The notes under the pieces were generated by a model, which was not told where the DNA came from, did no database searches, and saw nothing but the letters and a program-made list of their open reading frames with translations. Source: Pseudarthrobacter sp. fls2-241-R2A-127 (GTDB taxonomy: Bacteria > Actinomycetota > Actinomycetes > Actinomycetales > Micrococcaceae). Taken from it: a stretch of DNA of 64,000 nucleotides. Position numbers and translations under genes: made by a program. Shown here one piece after another: positions 44,774 to 53,478 of the stretch; the stretch's first letter is position 1; every line of letters starts with the position of its first letter. The DNA is taken from the NCBI RefSeq assembly GCF_030209355.1, contig NZ_JARVSF010000008.1, positions 186,001 through 250,000 of the forward strand, in the 5' to 3' direction.

Positions 44774-45793
44774 ATGAAAGCCATCGTGTACGAAGAGACT
44801 GGCCCATCGTCGGTGCTGAAGCTCCGCGACAAACCAATGGCAGACCCCGGCCAGGGCGAGGTCCGGGTCCGGTTGCTGGTGTCCGGAGTAAACCCGACAG
44901 ACTGGAAGTCCCGCTCCGGCAGCGGGAGCAGGAGGCTTGACGCGCCCAAGGTTCCCAACCAGGACGGGGCAGGGGTGATTGATGCCGTGGGTTCCGGAGT
45001 GGACGGGTTGGGCGTCGGGGACCGGGTATGGCTCTGGGACGTCGCATGGGGTGGCAACGAAGGAACCGCACAGGAGTACGTCACCGTGCCGGCCGCGAAG
45101 GCCGTGGCCCTCCCTGTCGGAGAGTCCTACGACGCCGGCGCCTCGCTCGGCATCCCCGCACTGACGGCCCACCGCGCCCTTACCTCGATGGAAGGCGGCC
45201 CGTCCCGGCTCGCCCCCGGGGCCCTTGCCGGCCGGTCCGTCCTTGTCACCGGCGGTGCGGGAGCCGTGGGACACGCAGCCATCCAGCTGGCACGATGGGC
45301 CGGGGCAACCGTCATCACCACCGTCAGCGGGGATCATAAAGCGGAACTGGCCCGGCGGGCGGGAGCCGGCACAATCATCAACTACCGGACGGATGACGTG
45401 GTCAGTGCTGTTCGCGAGGCCTCCCCGGACGGTGTGGACACCATCGTGGACGTCAACGCCCCGGCGAACATCGAGGTGGACCTTGAGGTGCTCAAGCCGG
45501 GCGGGACGGTGGCCGTCTATGCGGCAAACCCCGGCGAGTCACTGACCGTGCCCATCCGCGAAAGCATGACCAAGAACGTCCGGCTGCAATTCATCCTCAC
45601 CTACACCGTGACCGACGAGCAGAAGGAAAACGCGGTGGCTGCTGTCTCCGAAGCGCTCGAAGCCGGTGCGCTTCGGGTCGGCGAAGACTTCGGGCTCCCG
45701 CTGTCCCGCTTCCCCCTCGAGGAGACCGCGGCGGCCCATGACGCCGTTGAGCAGGGCGTCATCGGAAAGGTGCTTATCGACGTCGCGCCGTGA
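44774..45793 (+). CDS. NADPH:quinone oxidoreductase (zeta-crystallin type MDR)
   Basis: Zinc-free medium-chain reductase, 339 aa. The GroES-like N-terminus has MKAIVYEETGPSSVLKLRDKP, LLVSGVNPTDWKSR and PNQDGAGVIDAVG. The NADPH Rossmann motif is VLVTGGAGAVGHAAIQLA. There is no zinc-binding Cys cluster, as in quinone reductases. GGGAGAAGAC precedes the ATG, which is preferred to an upstream in-frame start. A single-gene unit. Confidence 0.88.
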   Translation: MKAIVYEETGPSSVLKLRDKPMADPGQGEVRVRLLVSGVNPTDWKSRSGSGSRRLDAPKVPNQDGAGVIDAVGSGVDGLGVGDRVWLWDVAWGGNEGTAQEYVTVPAAKAVALPVGESYDAGASLGIPALTAHRALTSMEGGPSRLAPGALAGRSVLVTGGAGAVGHAAIQLARWAGATVITTVSGDHKAELARRAGAGTIINYRTDDVVSAVREASPDGVDTIVDVNAPANIEVDLEVLKPGGTVAVYAANPGESLTVPIRESMTKNVRLQFILTYTVTDEQKENAVAAVSEALEAGALRVGEDFGLPLSRFPLEETAAAHDAVEQGVIGKVLIDVAP

Positions 45794-45830
45794 CCTGCGG
45801 GGACAGGCGGCGGCGATGCCTGTCCGGGAA

Positions 45831-46022
45831 CTACTGCGAAAGCCGGTCCCTCGCCGCATGCTCGACAAGGACCGGTATGAAGGCGCGCACCCTTCCGGTG
45901 TCAAGCATGCTGTGCTCCTGCTGCACGACGTCCTCGATCTGCTCCCTGGGCAGGGTGGGAAACCTTACCGCCAACCGGTCCACCACTTCGCTGAGGGCCC
46001 GCAACTCTTCGCTAACTCCCAT
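45831..46022 (-). CDS. Small three-helix bundle protein
   Basis: From ATG 46022 the chain has 63 aa: MGVSEELRALSEVVDRLAVR, FPTLPREQIEDVVQQEHSML and RVRAFIPVLVEHAARDRLSQ, three amphipathic helices like the actinobacterial three-helix bundle proteins that dimerise. The longer frame to 46241 has a Pro/Arg-rich unlikely N-terminus, so it is excluded. No ribosome site. Function unknown. Confidence 0.65.
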   Translation of the reverse strand: MGVSEELRALSEVVDRLAVRFPTLPREQIEDVVQQEHSMLDTGRVRAFIPVLVEHAARDRLSQ

Positions 46023-46197
46023 CGGCAAAGTGTCGGCGGTCCGGGTGAACCTCGTCAAGACTTGACTATCCGGGCAACTTTGCCACGACCAGCGACGGCC
46101 CACGGGCGAGAAAGGGCGGACGACGGCGGCGCCCCCCCCACGCCGGGCAGGCTCGCCGCCGGGCTGGTCACCGGGTGGCGGTCGTCGCCCGTCGCAG

Positions 46198-46419
46198 TTA
46201 GTGCGGATGCAGCCTGCGGGGGTGGGAATGACGGTGGACACGCGAACCCGCCACGGCCGGACGGTAGTGGACGCGACGTTTCGCTGTCCGGATCTCGCGC
46301 CGCTCCTGCCGCCGGGCTTTGCGTTCCGGACGGTCGATGGCGGACAGGATGGTCAGAGTGACCGCCATCCATAAGAGGGCGGACCCCAACACCAAGGCGA
46401 TTTCCAGCTCAGTGCTCAT
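46198..46419 (-). CDS. Small single-pass membrane protein
   Basis: Unrecognised 73-aa protein with one helix (LEIALVLGSALLWMAVTLTIL) and a very basic tail (RPERKARRQERREIRTAKRR). TAAAAT lies 7 bases before ATG 46419, a leaderless start. The tail ends in a His-rich segment (SRVHRHSHPRRLHPH). Confidence 0.5.
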   Translation of the reverse strand: MSTELEIALVLGSALLWMAVTLTILSAIDRPERKARRQERREIRTAKRRVHYRPAVAGSRVHRHSHPRRLHPH

Positions 46420-46580
46420 AGTCACAATTTTAGGACTTGTCGCGGAAGCTGACCCCGCGCAGATCCACATCAAAGCCGCCTAAACCCACAAGGACCGCGG
46501 CGCTTCCTGTTGGGGAATACGGGCCTGATGCTGTACGTTTCATACCCGACAGCCAATCAAAGAAAAGAGAAGCACCTAAA

Positions 46581-46883
46581 GTGGCAACCGATTACGATGA
46601 ACTGCGTTCCGACGTCAAGGAATCGCAGGACAACTCACTTGAGCAGCTCCAGTCAGCAAATGCTCCCGACGCCCGCAGCGTTGTGCAGGAGTTGGACGAG
46701 GCTGACGGGCTGGATGGCGCCGGCGTCCCTGGCGGCGAATTCGTCGCTGAGGAGCTCGTAGTCCAGGTGATTCCGCAGGCAGAGGACGAATTCACCTGCT
46801 ACTCCTGCTTCCTGGTGCGGCACCGCTCCCAGATTGCGCGCCAGAAAGACGGCCACAGCTACTGCACCGAGTGCGAAGGCTAA
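46581..46883 (+). CDS. DUF4193 zinc-ribbon-like protein
   Basis: A 100-aa actinobacterial protein of the DUF4193 family. The start is GTG 46581 (VATDYDELRSDVKESQDN), with GAGAAG about 9 bases ahead. The acidic middle (VVQELDEADGLD) is followed by FTCYSCFLVRHRSQIARQKD and YCTECEG, a four-Cys zinc ribbon at the C-terminus. Function not established. A strong terminator follows. Confidence 0.85.
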   Translation: MATDYDELRSDVKESQDNSLEQLQSANAPDARSVVQELDEADGLDGAGVPGGEFVAEELVVQVIPQAEDEFTCYSCFLVRHRSQIARQKDGHSYCTECEG

Positions 46884-46929
46884 GAAGCCAACGTTCCGGC
46901 GGAAACGCACGGAACCTCTCGAACACCAT

Positions 46930-46967
46930 CCGGAAGGCACGCCTCTAAAGGCGTGCCTTCCGGTTTT
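46930..46967 (+). terminator. Terminator after the DUF4193 gene
   Basis: CCGGAAGGCACGCCT, CTAA loop, AGGCGTGCCTTCCGG and TTTT. Confidence 0.9.
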
Positions 46968-47042
46968 AAGCATTCGCCCAGACAAAGTGCGTAACGTGCG
47001 GTCAAGAACTTACGACGACGACCCGGCAGCCAGGAGGCAGCG

Positions 47043-47783
47043 TTGGACAGCCCCTTGGGCGTATGGAACACCTTTACGGCCGCCTTCTCCCAGGCCGCCG
47101 TGCCCAATGTCACCTGGTTAGAGTTGCTGCTGTCCCTGGCAGCAGCAACCGCGTTGTCCGTTCCACGCCGTTCCTGGCGCTACTTTGGACTCCTTGCCAC
47201 GGCCGTCCACGAACTGGGCCACGCCTTTGCCGCTGTGACCTCAGGCCAACGGCTGTCCGGGATCCGGCTCCGGCTGGACCACTCGGGAACAACCACCACC
47301 TACAGCCGGAGCCGCCTGGCCGCTGCCTGGTCGTGTTTCTGGGGCTATCCGGTTCCCGCCCTCGTTGGCGCCGCTTTCGTGTGGTGCGGAGTTACCGGGT
47401 GGGGTGCCGCGGCCACGGCGGTAAGCATGGTGCTGCTTGCGGTCTCACTGCTTTTCCTCCGCAACCTTGCGGGATTCCTCATCACGATCGCCGCCATGGC
47501 CGGCGCCGGAGGACTCACGTTCCTGGCAACGGCCTCGGTTGCCGCGCATGCGGCCGTCATCTTCGGCGTTGCCTTACTCGTAGCCGCGGTCCGGGACCTG
47601 GCCAAACTGACCCACGTCCACCTCCGGCGTCGTGACCGCCTGGGAAGTTCCGACGCCTACCTGCTGTACCGCGCAACCTCCGTGCCGTCCGTTGTCTGGA
47701 TCGCGATCTTCAGCGTCATCGTGGCCGGCTCTTGGCTCGCCGCCTGGCTGCCAGTCTCCCGGATCCTCCTTGGCGGCACATAG
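47043..47783 (+). CDS. M50-like membrane metalloprotease family protein
   Basis: A 246-aa integral membrane protein of the M50B-like group. HELGH (in ATAVHELGHAFAAVTSG) gives the zinc site, and six or more hydrophobic segments surround it. I see no LDG motif as in classical site-2 proteases, so it may not be proteolytic. TTG start with CAGGAGG 6 bases ahead. The product is not linked to a nearby substrate. Confidence 0.75.
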   Translation: MDSPLGVWNTFTAAFSQAAVPNVTWLELLLSLAAATALSVPRRSWRYFGLLATAVHELGHAFAAVTSGQRLSGIRLRLDHSGTTTTYSRSRLAAAWSCFWGYPVPALVGAAFVWCGVTGWGAAATAVSMVLLAVSLLFLRNLAGFLITIAAMAGAGGLTFLATASVAAHAAVIFGVALLVAAVRDLAKLTHVHLRRRDRLGSSDAYLLYRATSVPSVVWIAIFSVIVAGSWLAAWLPVSRILLGGT

Positions 47784-47812
47784 ATGGTGGGGCCGGCGCA
47801 TACGCTAGAGCC

Positions 47813-48901
47813 ATGAGCCAGGAAACCGAGAGCACTCCCACAGCGACGGATGACAGCACGGAGCACAGCACCCGCGGGGCTTATGTGACCGGCGGCGCCG
47901 AGTTCACCCGTGACACCAACTACATCGAGGACCGCATTACACGCGATGCCGCTCCCGGCAGCAACGGCGAACCCGGCTGGCCCGTGGAAGCGGGACGGTA
48001 CCGGCTCATCGCCGCCCGGGCTTGCCCGTGGGCCAACCGGACCGTCATAGTCCGCAGGCTCCTTGGCCTTGAAGACGCCATCTCCCTGGGCCAGCCCGGG
48101 CCCACCCACGATGCCCGGTCCTGGACCTTTGACCTGGACCCGGGCGGCGTGGACCCGGTCCTGGGCATCGAACGCATCCAGGATGCCTACTTCAAGCGCT
48201 TCCCCGGCTACCCGCGTGGTATCACCGTCCCGGCCATGGTGGACATTCCAACCGGCGAGGTCGTCACCAACAATTTTCCGCAGATTACCCTCGACTTTTC
48301 GAGCGAATGGGTCGATTTCCACCGGCCGGGCGCACCGAAGCTGTACCCGGAGCATCTGCGCGGGGAGATCGACCAGGTCAACAAGCGCGTCTTCACGGAA
48401 GTCAACAACGGTGTCTACCGCTGCGGCTTCGCCGGCTCGCAGGAGGCCTACGATAAGGCCTACGAGCGCCTGTGGACTGCGTTGGACTGGCTCGAAGAGC
48501 GGCTCTCAAGCCAGCGGTACCTCGTGGGCGACTCCATCACCGAAGCGGACGTGCGGCTGTTCACCACATTGGCCAGGTTTGATCCCGTCTATCACGGCCA
48601 CTTCAAGTGCAACCGACAGAAACTGAGCGAGATGCCGAACCTGTGGGGGTACGCGAGGGATCTCTTCCAGACTCCCGGCTTCGGGGACACCATTGACTTC
48701 GTCCAGATCAAGCGGCACTACTACGTCGTGCACGAGGACATCAACCCCACGGGCATCGTTCCGTCCGGCCCTGACCTGCGGGGATGGCTTGAGGACCACG
48801 ACCGTGAGTCGTTGGGTGGCCGGCCCTTTGGAGACGGCACTCCCCCGGGACCGGTGCGGCCGGGCGAAGAGGTCGCGGCCGGACACGGAGCCGAGGGCTA
48901 G
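47813..48901 (+). CDS. Xi-class glutathione-transferase-like reductase
   Basis: A 362-aa protein of the glutathionyl-hydroquinone reductase type (YqjG). The redox Cys71 is in the motif AACPWANR-like stretch ARACPWANRTVIV, followed by VTNNFPQITLDFSSEW (thiol-binding strand) and a C-terminal helical domain ending YYVVHEDINPTGIVPSGP. Actinobacteria that make mycothiol usually lack glutathione, so the thiol partner is uncertain. TACGCT lies 6 bases before the ATG (leaderless). Confidence 0.82.
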   Translation: MSQETESTPTATDDSTEHSTRGAYVTGGAEFTRDTNYIEDRITRDAAPGSNGEPGWPVEAGRYRLIAARACPWANRTVIVRRLLGLEDAISLGQPGPTHDARSWTFDLDPGGVDPVLGIERIQDAYFKRFPGYPRGITVPAMVDIPTGEVVTNNFPQITLDFSSEWVDFHRPGAPKLYPEHLRGEIDQVNKRVFTEVNNGVYRCGFAGSQEAYDKAYERLWTALDWLEERLSSQRYLVGDSITEADVRLFTTLARFDPVYHGHFKCNRQKLSEMPNLWGYARDLFQTPGFGDTIDFVQIKRHYYVVHEDINPTGIVPSGPDLRGWLEDHDRESLGGRPFGDGTPPGPVRPGEEVAAGHGAEG

Positions 48902-48945
48902 GCAGAAACCCGAACTAGGAAATCGCTTTCCCTTATGCTGGAGGC

Positions 48946-50055
48946 ATGCAGACTTCCCTAGGGTATGTGGCCCCCGGATACGGGAACGTGCTGGCACTGT
49001 TCGAGTCGCTGCTCGCCGAGGATCCCCGGTACAGTGCGCAGCTGGCCGCGTACCAGGGCTCCCGGCAGGTGGTCAGGCTGACCGGAGGCCCGGACATGGA
49101 GCCGGAGACGGTAACGGGGGCCTACTCGTGCTCAAAGGGCGTCGGCGCCATGGTCATCGCACTGCTGGTCCAGGACGGCCTTCTTGAACTGGACCGTACC
49201 GTGGCCCACTACTGGCCGGAATTCGGCGCCTGCGGCAAAGACAGGCTGCTGGTCAGGGAAGCACTTTCGCACCAGGCCGGACTGATGGGAATCGACGGCG
49301 GTTTCGGCCTCACTGAATTCACCACGCCTGAAGCGGCGGCGCGGCTCGCCGCCGCACCTCCCCTCTGGGAGCCGGGGCGGCAGTTCGGGTACCACGCCCT
49401 CACCATAGGAATTCTCATGGAGGAGCTGTGCCGTCGCACCGCGGGCGAAACGTTGCAGGATATCTACGACAGCCGGATCCGGACGCCCCACAGCGTGGAC
49501 TTCTTCCTCGGCCTTCCGGAAGAGCAGGAACCGCGGTACCGGGATGTCCTCTACCAGGACGCCCCGGACGAAGGTTGGGTGGACCCGCTTAGCCTGGAGG
49601 GCATTAACGGCAACGCACCCGTCAGCACCGTCATGGAACTGCCGAACATCCGGGCAGTCCGCGCAGCAGGCATGTCAGCCGCAGGAGGAGTGGGGTCCGC
49701 TGACGGGCTGGCCCGCCTCTATGCCGCGGCAACAACCGGCGTCGACGGCGGCCGGCCCTTCCTCGCGGCTAAGACCATCGAGGCTATGTCCCGGGAGCAG
49801 GTGTGGGGCCTTGACCGGTCCTCGGGGCTCGACAACGCTTTTGCCGTCGTCTTCATGAAACCGCACCCGTCCAGGAACTTCGGCAGCCACCGCGCCTTCG
49901 GCCACGAGGGAGCCAACGCTGCCCTTGGCTTTGCGGACCCCTCCTACGGCCTTGGCTTCGGTTACATCCCCCGCCGCCAGGAGGAGGGCCGGACCCCGGG
50001 AAGGGCCCACCGGCTGGCCGCCGAGGTGCGGCGTTCCGCGGCCGGCTTGTCCTGA
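48946..50055 (+). CDS. Serine hydrolase, class C beta-lactamase-like
   Basis: A 369-aa member of the beta-lactamase/penicillin-binding fold, probably an esterase or peptidase. The catalytic SxxK is Ser61-Cys-Ser-Lys64 in AYSCSKGVGAMV, and the Tyr element is Tyr149 in FGYHALTIGILM. A third conserved stretch is GHEGANAALGF near the C-terminus. TATGCT is 6 bases before ATG, and GGAGG sits in the gap, so both start modes are possible. No clear signal peptide. Confidence 0.85.
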   Translation: MQTSLGYVAPGYGNVLALFESLLAEDPRYSAQLAAYQGSRQVVRLTGGPDMEPETVTGAYSCSKGVGAMVIALLVQDGLLELDRTVAHYWPEFGACGKDRLLVREALSHQAGLMGIDGGFGLTEFTTPEAAARLAAAPPLWEPGRQFGYHALTIGILMEELCRRTAGETLQDIYDSRIRTPHSVDFFLGLPEEQEPRYRDVLYQDAPDEGWVDPLSLEGINGNAPVSTVMELPNIRAVRAAGMSAAGGVGSADGLARLYAAATTGVDGGRPFLAAKTIEAMSREQVWGLDRSSGLDNAFAVVFMKPHPSRNFGSHRAFGHEGANAALGFADPSYGLGFGYIPRRQEEGRTPGRAHRLAAEVRRSAAGLS

Positions 50056-50081
50056 GGGGATCCCGGCCCTACTGTGTCCGG

Positions 50082-51224
50082 ATGGGCAATACTCAAGCAC
50101 GACCGGATGCACGGTGGGCTCGGGGGACCCAACTTCTCAAACAAGCGGTGGAGGGGATTTCCGCTGCTTTCGCAGCACAACGGCTGCAACTGGCGGCCAA
50201 AGCGGCGCTCGCGGCAGGCTTGGCGTTCACGATCGCTCCGCTGATGCCGGGGGCAGCGTCGCACTACACGTACTACGCGCCATTGGGCGCCCTTGTTGCC
50301 ATGTACCACAACGTCGCCGGCTCGGTACGGAACGGGCTCCAGGCCATTGCGGGTTTGGCGGTGGGGATAGGCCTGGCGTTCATCCTGGTCAGCATTTCCG
50401 ATCCCTCACCCCTGACGGTGGCTCTCTTCATGGGCGTCGGGGTGCTTTTGGGCGGCTTGCCCGGCATCGGTTCCGGCAGTGACTGGATCCCGACGGCGGC
50501 GCTGCTGGTCTTGCTGGTCGGCGGCAGGAACGCCGAGGACTTCTCCTACGGATACCTCCTGCAAATGGCCGCGGGGGTCGTGGTGGGAATCGCCGTGAAC
50601 TTCCTGATTTTTCCACCACTTCACCTGAACGCGGCCGCCACCAGCCTGCTGGAACTTAGGCGCGCCCTCGGCAGGCAACTGACCGACATGGGTGCGGCCC
50701 TCACGGAGAAATGGCCGCCGGAACACCAGGAGTGGTCGCGCAGGTCAGAAGAGCTGTCCGACGCCGCAAGGTCCGTGCGTCACCTCGTCAAGGAAGCTGA
50801 CGCCAGCCGGCGTGCCAACCCGCGGCGAAAGCTGCACCCAAGGGACATCGATCAGGACTACCGCGACCTTCAAAACCTGGAGCAGGTCACCTTCCATATC
50901 CAGGACATGACTGACGTTCTTTCCGACGTAATTTGGAACAGCGACCTGCCATACGACATCCCCCCGGAGGACACCGAACCGCTGGCCGCAGCTATCACGG
51001 CGACCGGAGAACTGTTGTCCATCGATGACGAGGGCGAAGACGACGGGCGCAAGGGCCGCTATGCCGCCGCCAAGGCGGCGGTGGAAGCCTGCATGGCCGC
51101 CACCACCGCCAGGCAGGCGGAAGAGGGCACAGTCCCCGCCTCCGAATCCGTTCTCCTGAGCCTGCACCGCATCCTGCGGGCCCTCAGGCCAAAGGACCGA
51201 ACCACCGGGCGCTCCAACGCCTAA
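50082..51224 (+). CDS. FUSC family membrane protein
   Basis: A 380-aa protein of the fusaric-acid-resistance/aromatic acid exporter family. Six hydrophobic segments occupy residues 30-190 (LAAKAALAAGLAFTIAPLM, YYAPLGALVAMYHNVAGSV, AIAGLAVGIGLAFILVSI, ALFMGVGVLLGGLPGIG, IPTAALLVLLVGGR, MAAGVVVGIAVNFLIF). A cytoplasmic helical domain follows to the end. TACTGT lies 6 bases before the ATG (leaderless). Possible role in aromatic or organic acid efflux; substrate unknown. Confidence 0.82.
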   Translation: MGNTQARPDARWARGTQLLKQAVEGISAAFAAQRLQLAAKAALAAGLAFTIAPLMPGAASHYTYYAPLGALVAMYHNVAGSVRNGLQAIAGLAVGIGLAFILVSISDPSPLTVALFMGVGVLLGGLPGIGSGSDWIPTAALLVLLVGGRNAEDFSYGYLLQMAAGVVVGIAVNFLIFPPLHLNAAATSLLELRRALGRQLTDMGAALTEKWPPEHQEWSRRSEELSDAARSVRHLVKEADASRRANPRRKLHPRDIDQDYRDLQNLEQVTFHIQDMTDVLSDVIWNSDLPYDIPPEDTEPLAAAITATGELLSIDDEGEDDGRKGRYAAAKAAVEACMAATTARQAEEGTVPASESVLLSLHRILRALRPKDRTTGRSNA

Positions 51225-52132
51225 AGTGCTGAAACGGTGCCACTGAAGTGGCGCCTCCCTGACCGCGGATTCCACGCAACGAACCGCGAATGCCTCCACG
51301 CACCGGAGGCAGCCTGATCGGTGCTGATCTCGAGGGCTACCCGGCACGGCAGGAAGACCGGCGCGTCAAAGTCCACGTTCCAGCTGAAGGAGTCACCGCG
51401 GGCCGGACCGACGTCAGCGAGCGCACGCGAGGCGAGGTACATTCCGTGGGCTATCGACCGGCGCATCCCCAGCGCCTTGGCGGAGAGCACGCTCAGGTGG
51501 ATTGGATTGAAGTCACCCGATACCGCGGCGTACGCCCGGCCTGTATCCACCCCCAGGTGCCACAGGGCCGTCGGTGCCAGCGGAATGAACTCGGGTTTCT
51601 GTGCGGCCGCGGAAGGTTTGTCGATGCCGGGAAGGAACAACCCCTTGGCCAAGTAAGTGGACACCCCGCGCCAGTGGATCTCTGCTGAGCCCGCGCGTCT
51701 CACCTCAGCCACCACGTCCACCTGTGTGCCTGCCCGGTGGCCCCGAAGGTTCTCTACCCTGGCGATTACGTCCAGGGCGTCCGTGAAGACCAGTGGCGCC
51801 CTCTGCTCAACACTGTTGCGCAGGTGGATCATCCCCAGGAGCGGCAGCGGGAAGTCATCCCGGTTCATGACGCTCATGGCCAGGGGGAAAGCCAGGGCAT
51901 GGATGAAGCCGGCCGGAAGGACGTCGCTGGCGGTCTCACCGATCAGGTGCTGGTAGGCCGTGAGGTTTCCAACGTCCACCGTGACGCCCCTGACTTCGTG
52001 GCTCTCGGCCGGAAGGTCGGCCGAGTCATGCGTTCCAAGGAGCCTTCGACGTGCCGCCTGGGCGGCGGCGTTGACGTACAGCTTGGAAAGCGACGGCATC
52101 TCACCCAGGATCACTGGCTGCTGGAGCGTCAT
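51221..52132 (-). CDS. MaoC-like (R)-hydratase, HtdX type
   Basis: Hydrates trans-2-enoyl-CoA to (R)-3-hydroxyacyl-CoA, step two of this module. The 303-aa double-hotdog protein has the hydratase 2 motif AYAAVSGDFNPIHLSVLSAK with catalytic Asp and His, then SIAHGMYLASRAL. ATG 52132 overlaps the fabG stop as ATGA, so coupled translation decides the start. The same MaoC/FabG4/FadA2 order is found in mycobacteria (Rv0241c-Rv0243). Its stop overlaps that of the converging FUSC gene. Confidence 0.85.
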   Translation of the reverse strand: MTLQQPVILGEMPSLSKLYVNAAAQAARRRLLGTHDSADLPAESHEVRGVTVDVGNLTAYQHLIGETASDVLPAGFIHALAFPLAMSVMNRDDFPLPLLGMIHLRNSVEQRAPLVFTDALDVIARVENLRGHRAGTQVDVVAEVRRAGSAEIHWRGVSTYLAKGLFLPGIDKPSAAAQKPEFIPLAPTALWHLGVDTGRAYAAVSGDFNPIHLSVLSAKALGMRRSIAHGMYLASRALADVGPARGDSFSWNVDFDAPVFLPCRVALEISTDQAASGAWRHSRFVAWNPRSGRRHFSGTVSAL

Positions 52133-53469
52133 GCCCCCACCAGGTTCTGCCCGCACACCCGCAGCACCTCCCCGTTGATTCCACCCGCGGCGTCGCTGGC
52201 CAGGAAGGCAATCGTTTCCGCCACGTCCGTGGGGAGTCCGCCCTGTTGCAGCGAGTTGAGCCGGCGCGCCACTTCACGGACCGCAAACGGGATCCGGGCG
52301 GTCATTTCGGTTTCAATGAATCCGGGAGCGACCGCGTTGATGGTGCCCCCATTGGCGGCGAGCAGCGGCGCGGTGGCCCGTACCATTCCCATCACGCCGC
52401 CTTTGGAGGCGGCGTAGTTGGTTTGTCCCCTGTTACCGGCGATGCCGCTGGTGGAAGCAACTGAAACGATCCGCGGTGACGAGCGGAAGTGGTTAGAGGC
52501 GAGGAGGGCTTCGTTGATCCTGAGCTGGGCCTCGATATTGATGTTGATCACGGAGTTCCAGCGGCCGTGGTCCATATTCGCAAGCAGTTTGTCCCGGGTG
52601 ATCCCGGCATTGTGCACCACGATATCCAGACGGCCATACCGCTGCGCAGCATGCTCGATGATCCGCGCACCGGCGTCGGCGCCGCTGATGTCCAGTTGCA
52701 GCGCCGTGGCCCGCACCTCGTAGGCCACAGCTGCCAGGTGGTCACCCGCCGCCGGAATGTCGACCAGGACCAGTGTGGCGCCGTCGCGGTGGAGCGTCCG
52801 GGCGATCTCGGCGCCGATTCCCCTGGCGGCGCCTGTCACCACAGCCACCTTGCCTTCCAGGGGCCTGTCCGGGTTGGCGGGAAGCGCACCGTCCTGCGAC
52901 GAGATGTGCAGGAACTGTCCGTCAACGAATGCCGACCGGCCGGAAAGGAAGAACCTGATGGCGCCCAGTGCGCTGGGGCTCGTGCTGGTGATGCCATCCG
53001 AAAGGAGCACACCGTTGGCCGTGGCGCCCGCCCGCAGCTCCTTGGCCAGAGACCGAAGGAAACCGTCAACGCCCTGGCGGGCAGCCGCGGCCGCGGGGGA
53101 AGTAACGCCCGCTGCAGGCCGGGAGACCGTAATGATCCGCCCGCCGGCGCGTAGGTCCCGTAACGAACCTGCCGCTGACAGCACCGGCTGCTCCAGGTCA
53201 GCCGGGTGCTCCAGCTCGTCCAGGACCAGGATGATGGCGCCCAGCTTTTCAGCCGGAACGGCATGCCTGCGGACATCGAGGTCCCAGGACAAGAGCTCGC
53301 TGGCCAGGCTGTCCGCCCCGGCACTGTTGCCGACGACGACCACCGGGCCAACGACCAGGGGTTGGCCTGGCTGGTAGCGGCGGAGCACTGCGGGCTGCGG
53401 GAGGCCGAGCTTCCTCGCCACGCTGCGGCCCGGGCCGCTGTTCACGAACTGGGTGTATGTATCCGTCAT
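52129..53469 (-). CDS. FabG4-type high-molecular-weight 3-oxoacyl reductase/dehydrogenase
   Basis: Oxidises (R)-3-hydroxyacyl-CoA or reduces 3-oxoacyl groups with NAD(H). At 446 aa it is double the normal SDR length, as in M. tuberculosis FabG4. The N-terminal 200 residues form a degenerate Rossmann/flavodoxin-like domain with no TGxxxGxG motif. The C-terminal SDR is complete: TGAARGIG (212-219), NAG (287-289), Ser339, Tyr352 and Lys356. It lies between fadA2-like and maoC-like genes in one operon. Confidence 0.88.
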   Translation of the reverse strand: MTDTYTQFVNSGPGRSVARKLGLPQPAVLRRYQPGQPLVVGPVVVVGNSAGADSLASELLSWDLDVRRHAVPAEKLGAIILVLDELEHPADLEQPVLSAAGSLRDLRAGGRIITVSRPAAGVTSPAAAAARQGVDGFLRSLAKELRAGATANGVLLSDGITSTSPSALGAIRFFLSGRSAFVDGQFLHISSQDGALPANPDRPLEGKVAVVTGAARGIGAEIARTLHRDGATLVLVDIPAAGDHLAAVAYEVRATALQLDISGADAGARIIEHAAQRYGRLDIVVHNAGITRDKLLANMDHGRWNSVININIEAQLRINEALLASNHFRSSPRIVSVASTSGIAGNRGQTNYAASKGGVMGMVRATAPLLAANGGTINAVAPGFIETEMTARIPFAVREVARRLNSLQQGGLPTDVAETIAFLASDAAGGINGEVLRVCGQNLVGA

Positions 53470-53478
53470 GACTGCCCC

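Noticed and set aside
45801..45825. GGACAGGC/GCCTGTCC hairpin as terminator
   Set aside because: No T-run follows and the pairing is short; it may still mark the gene boundary.
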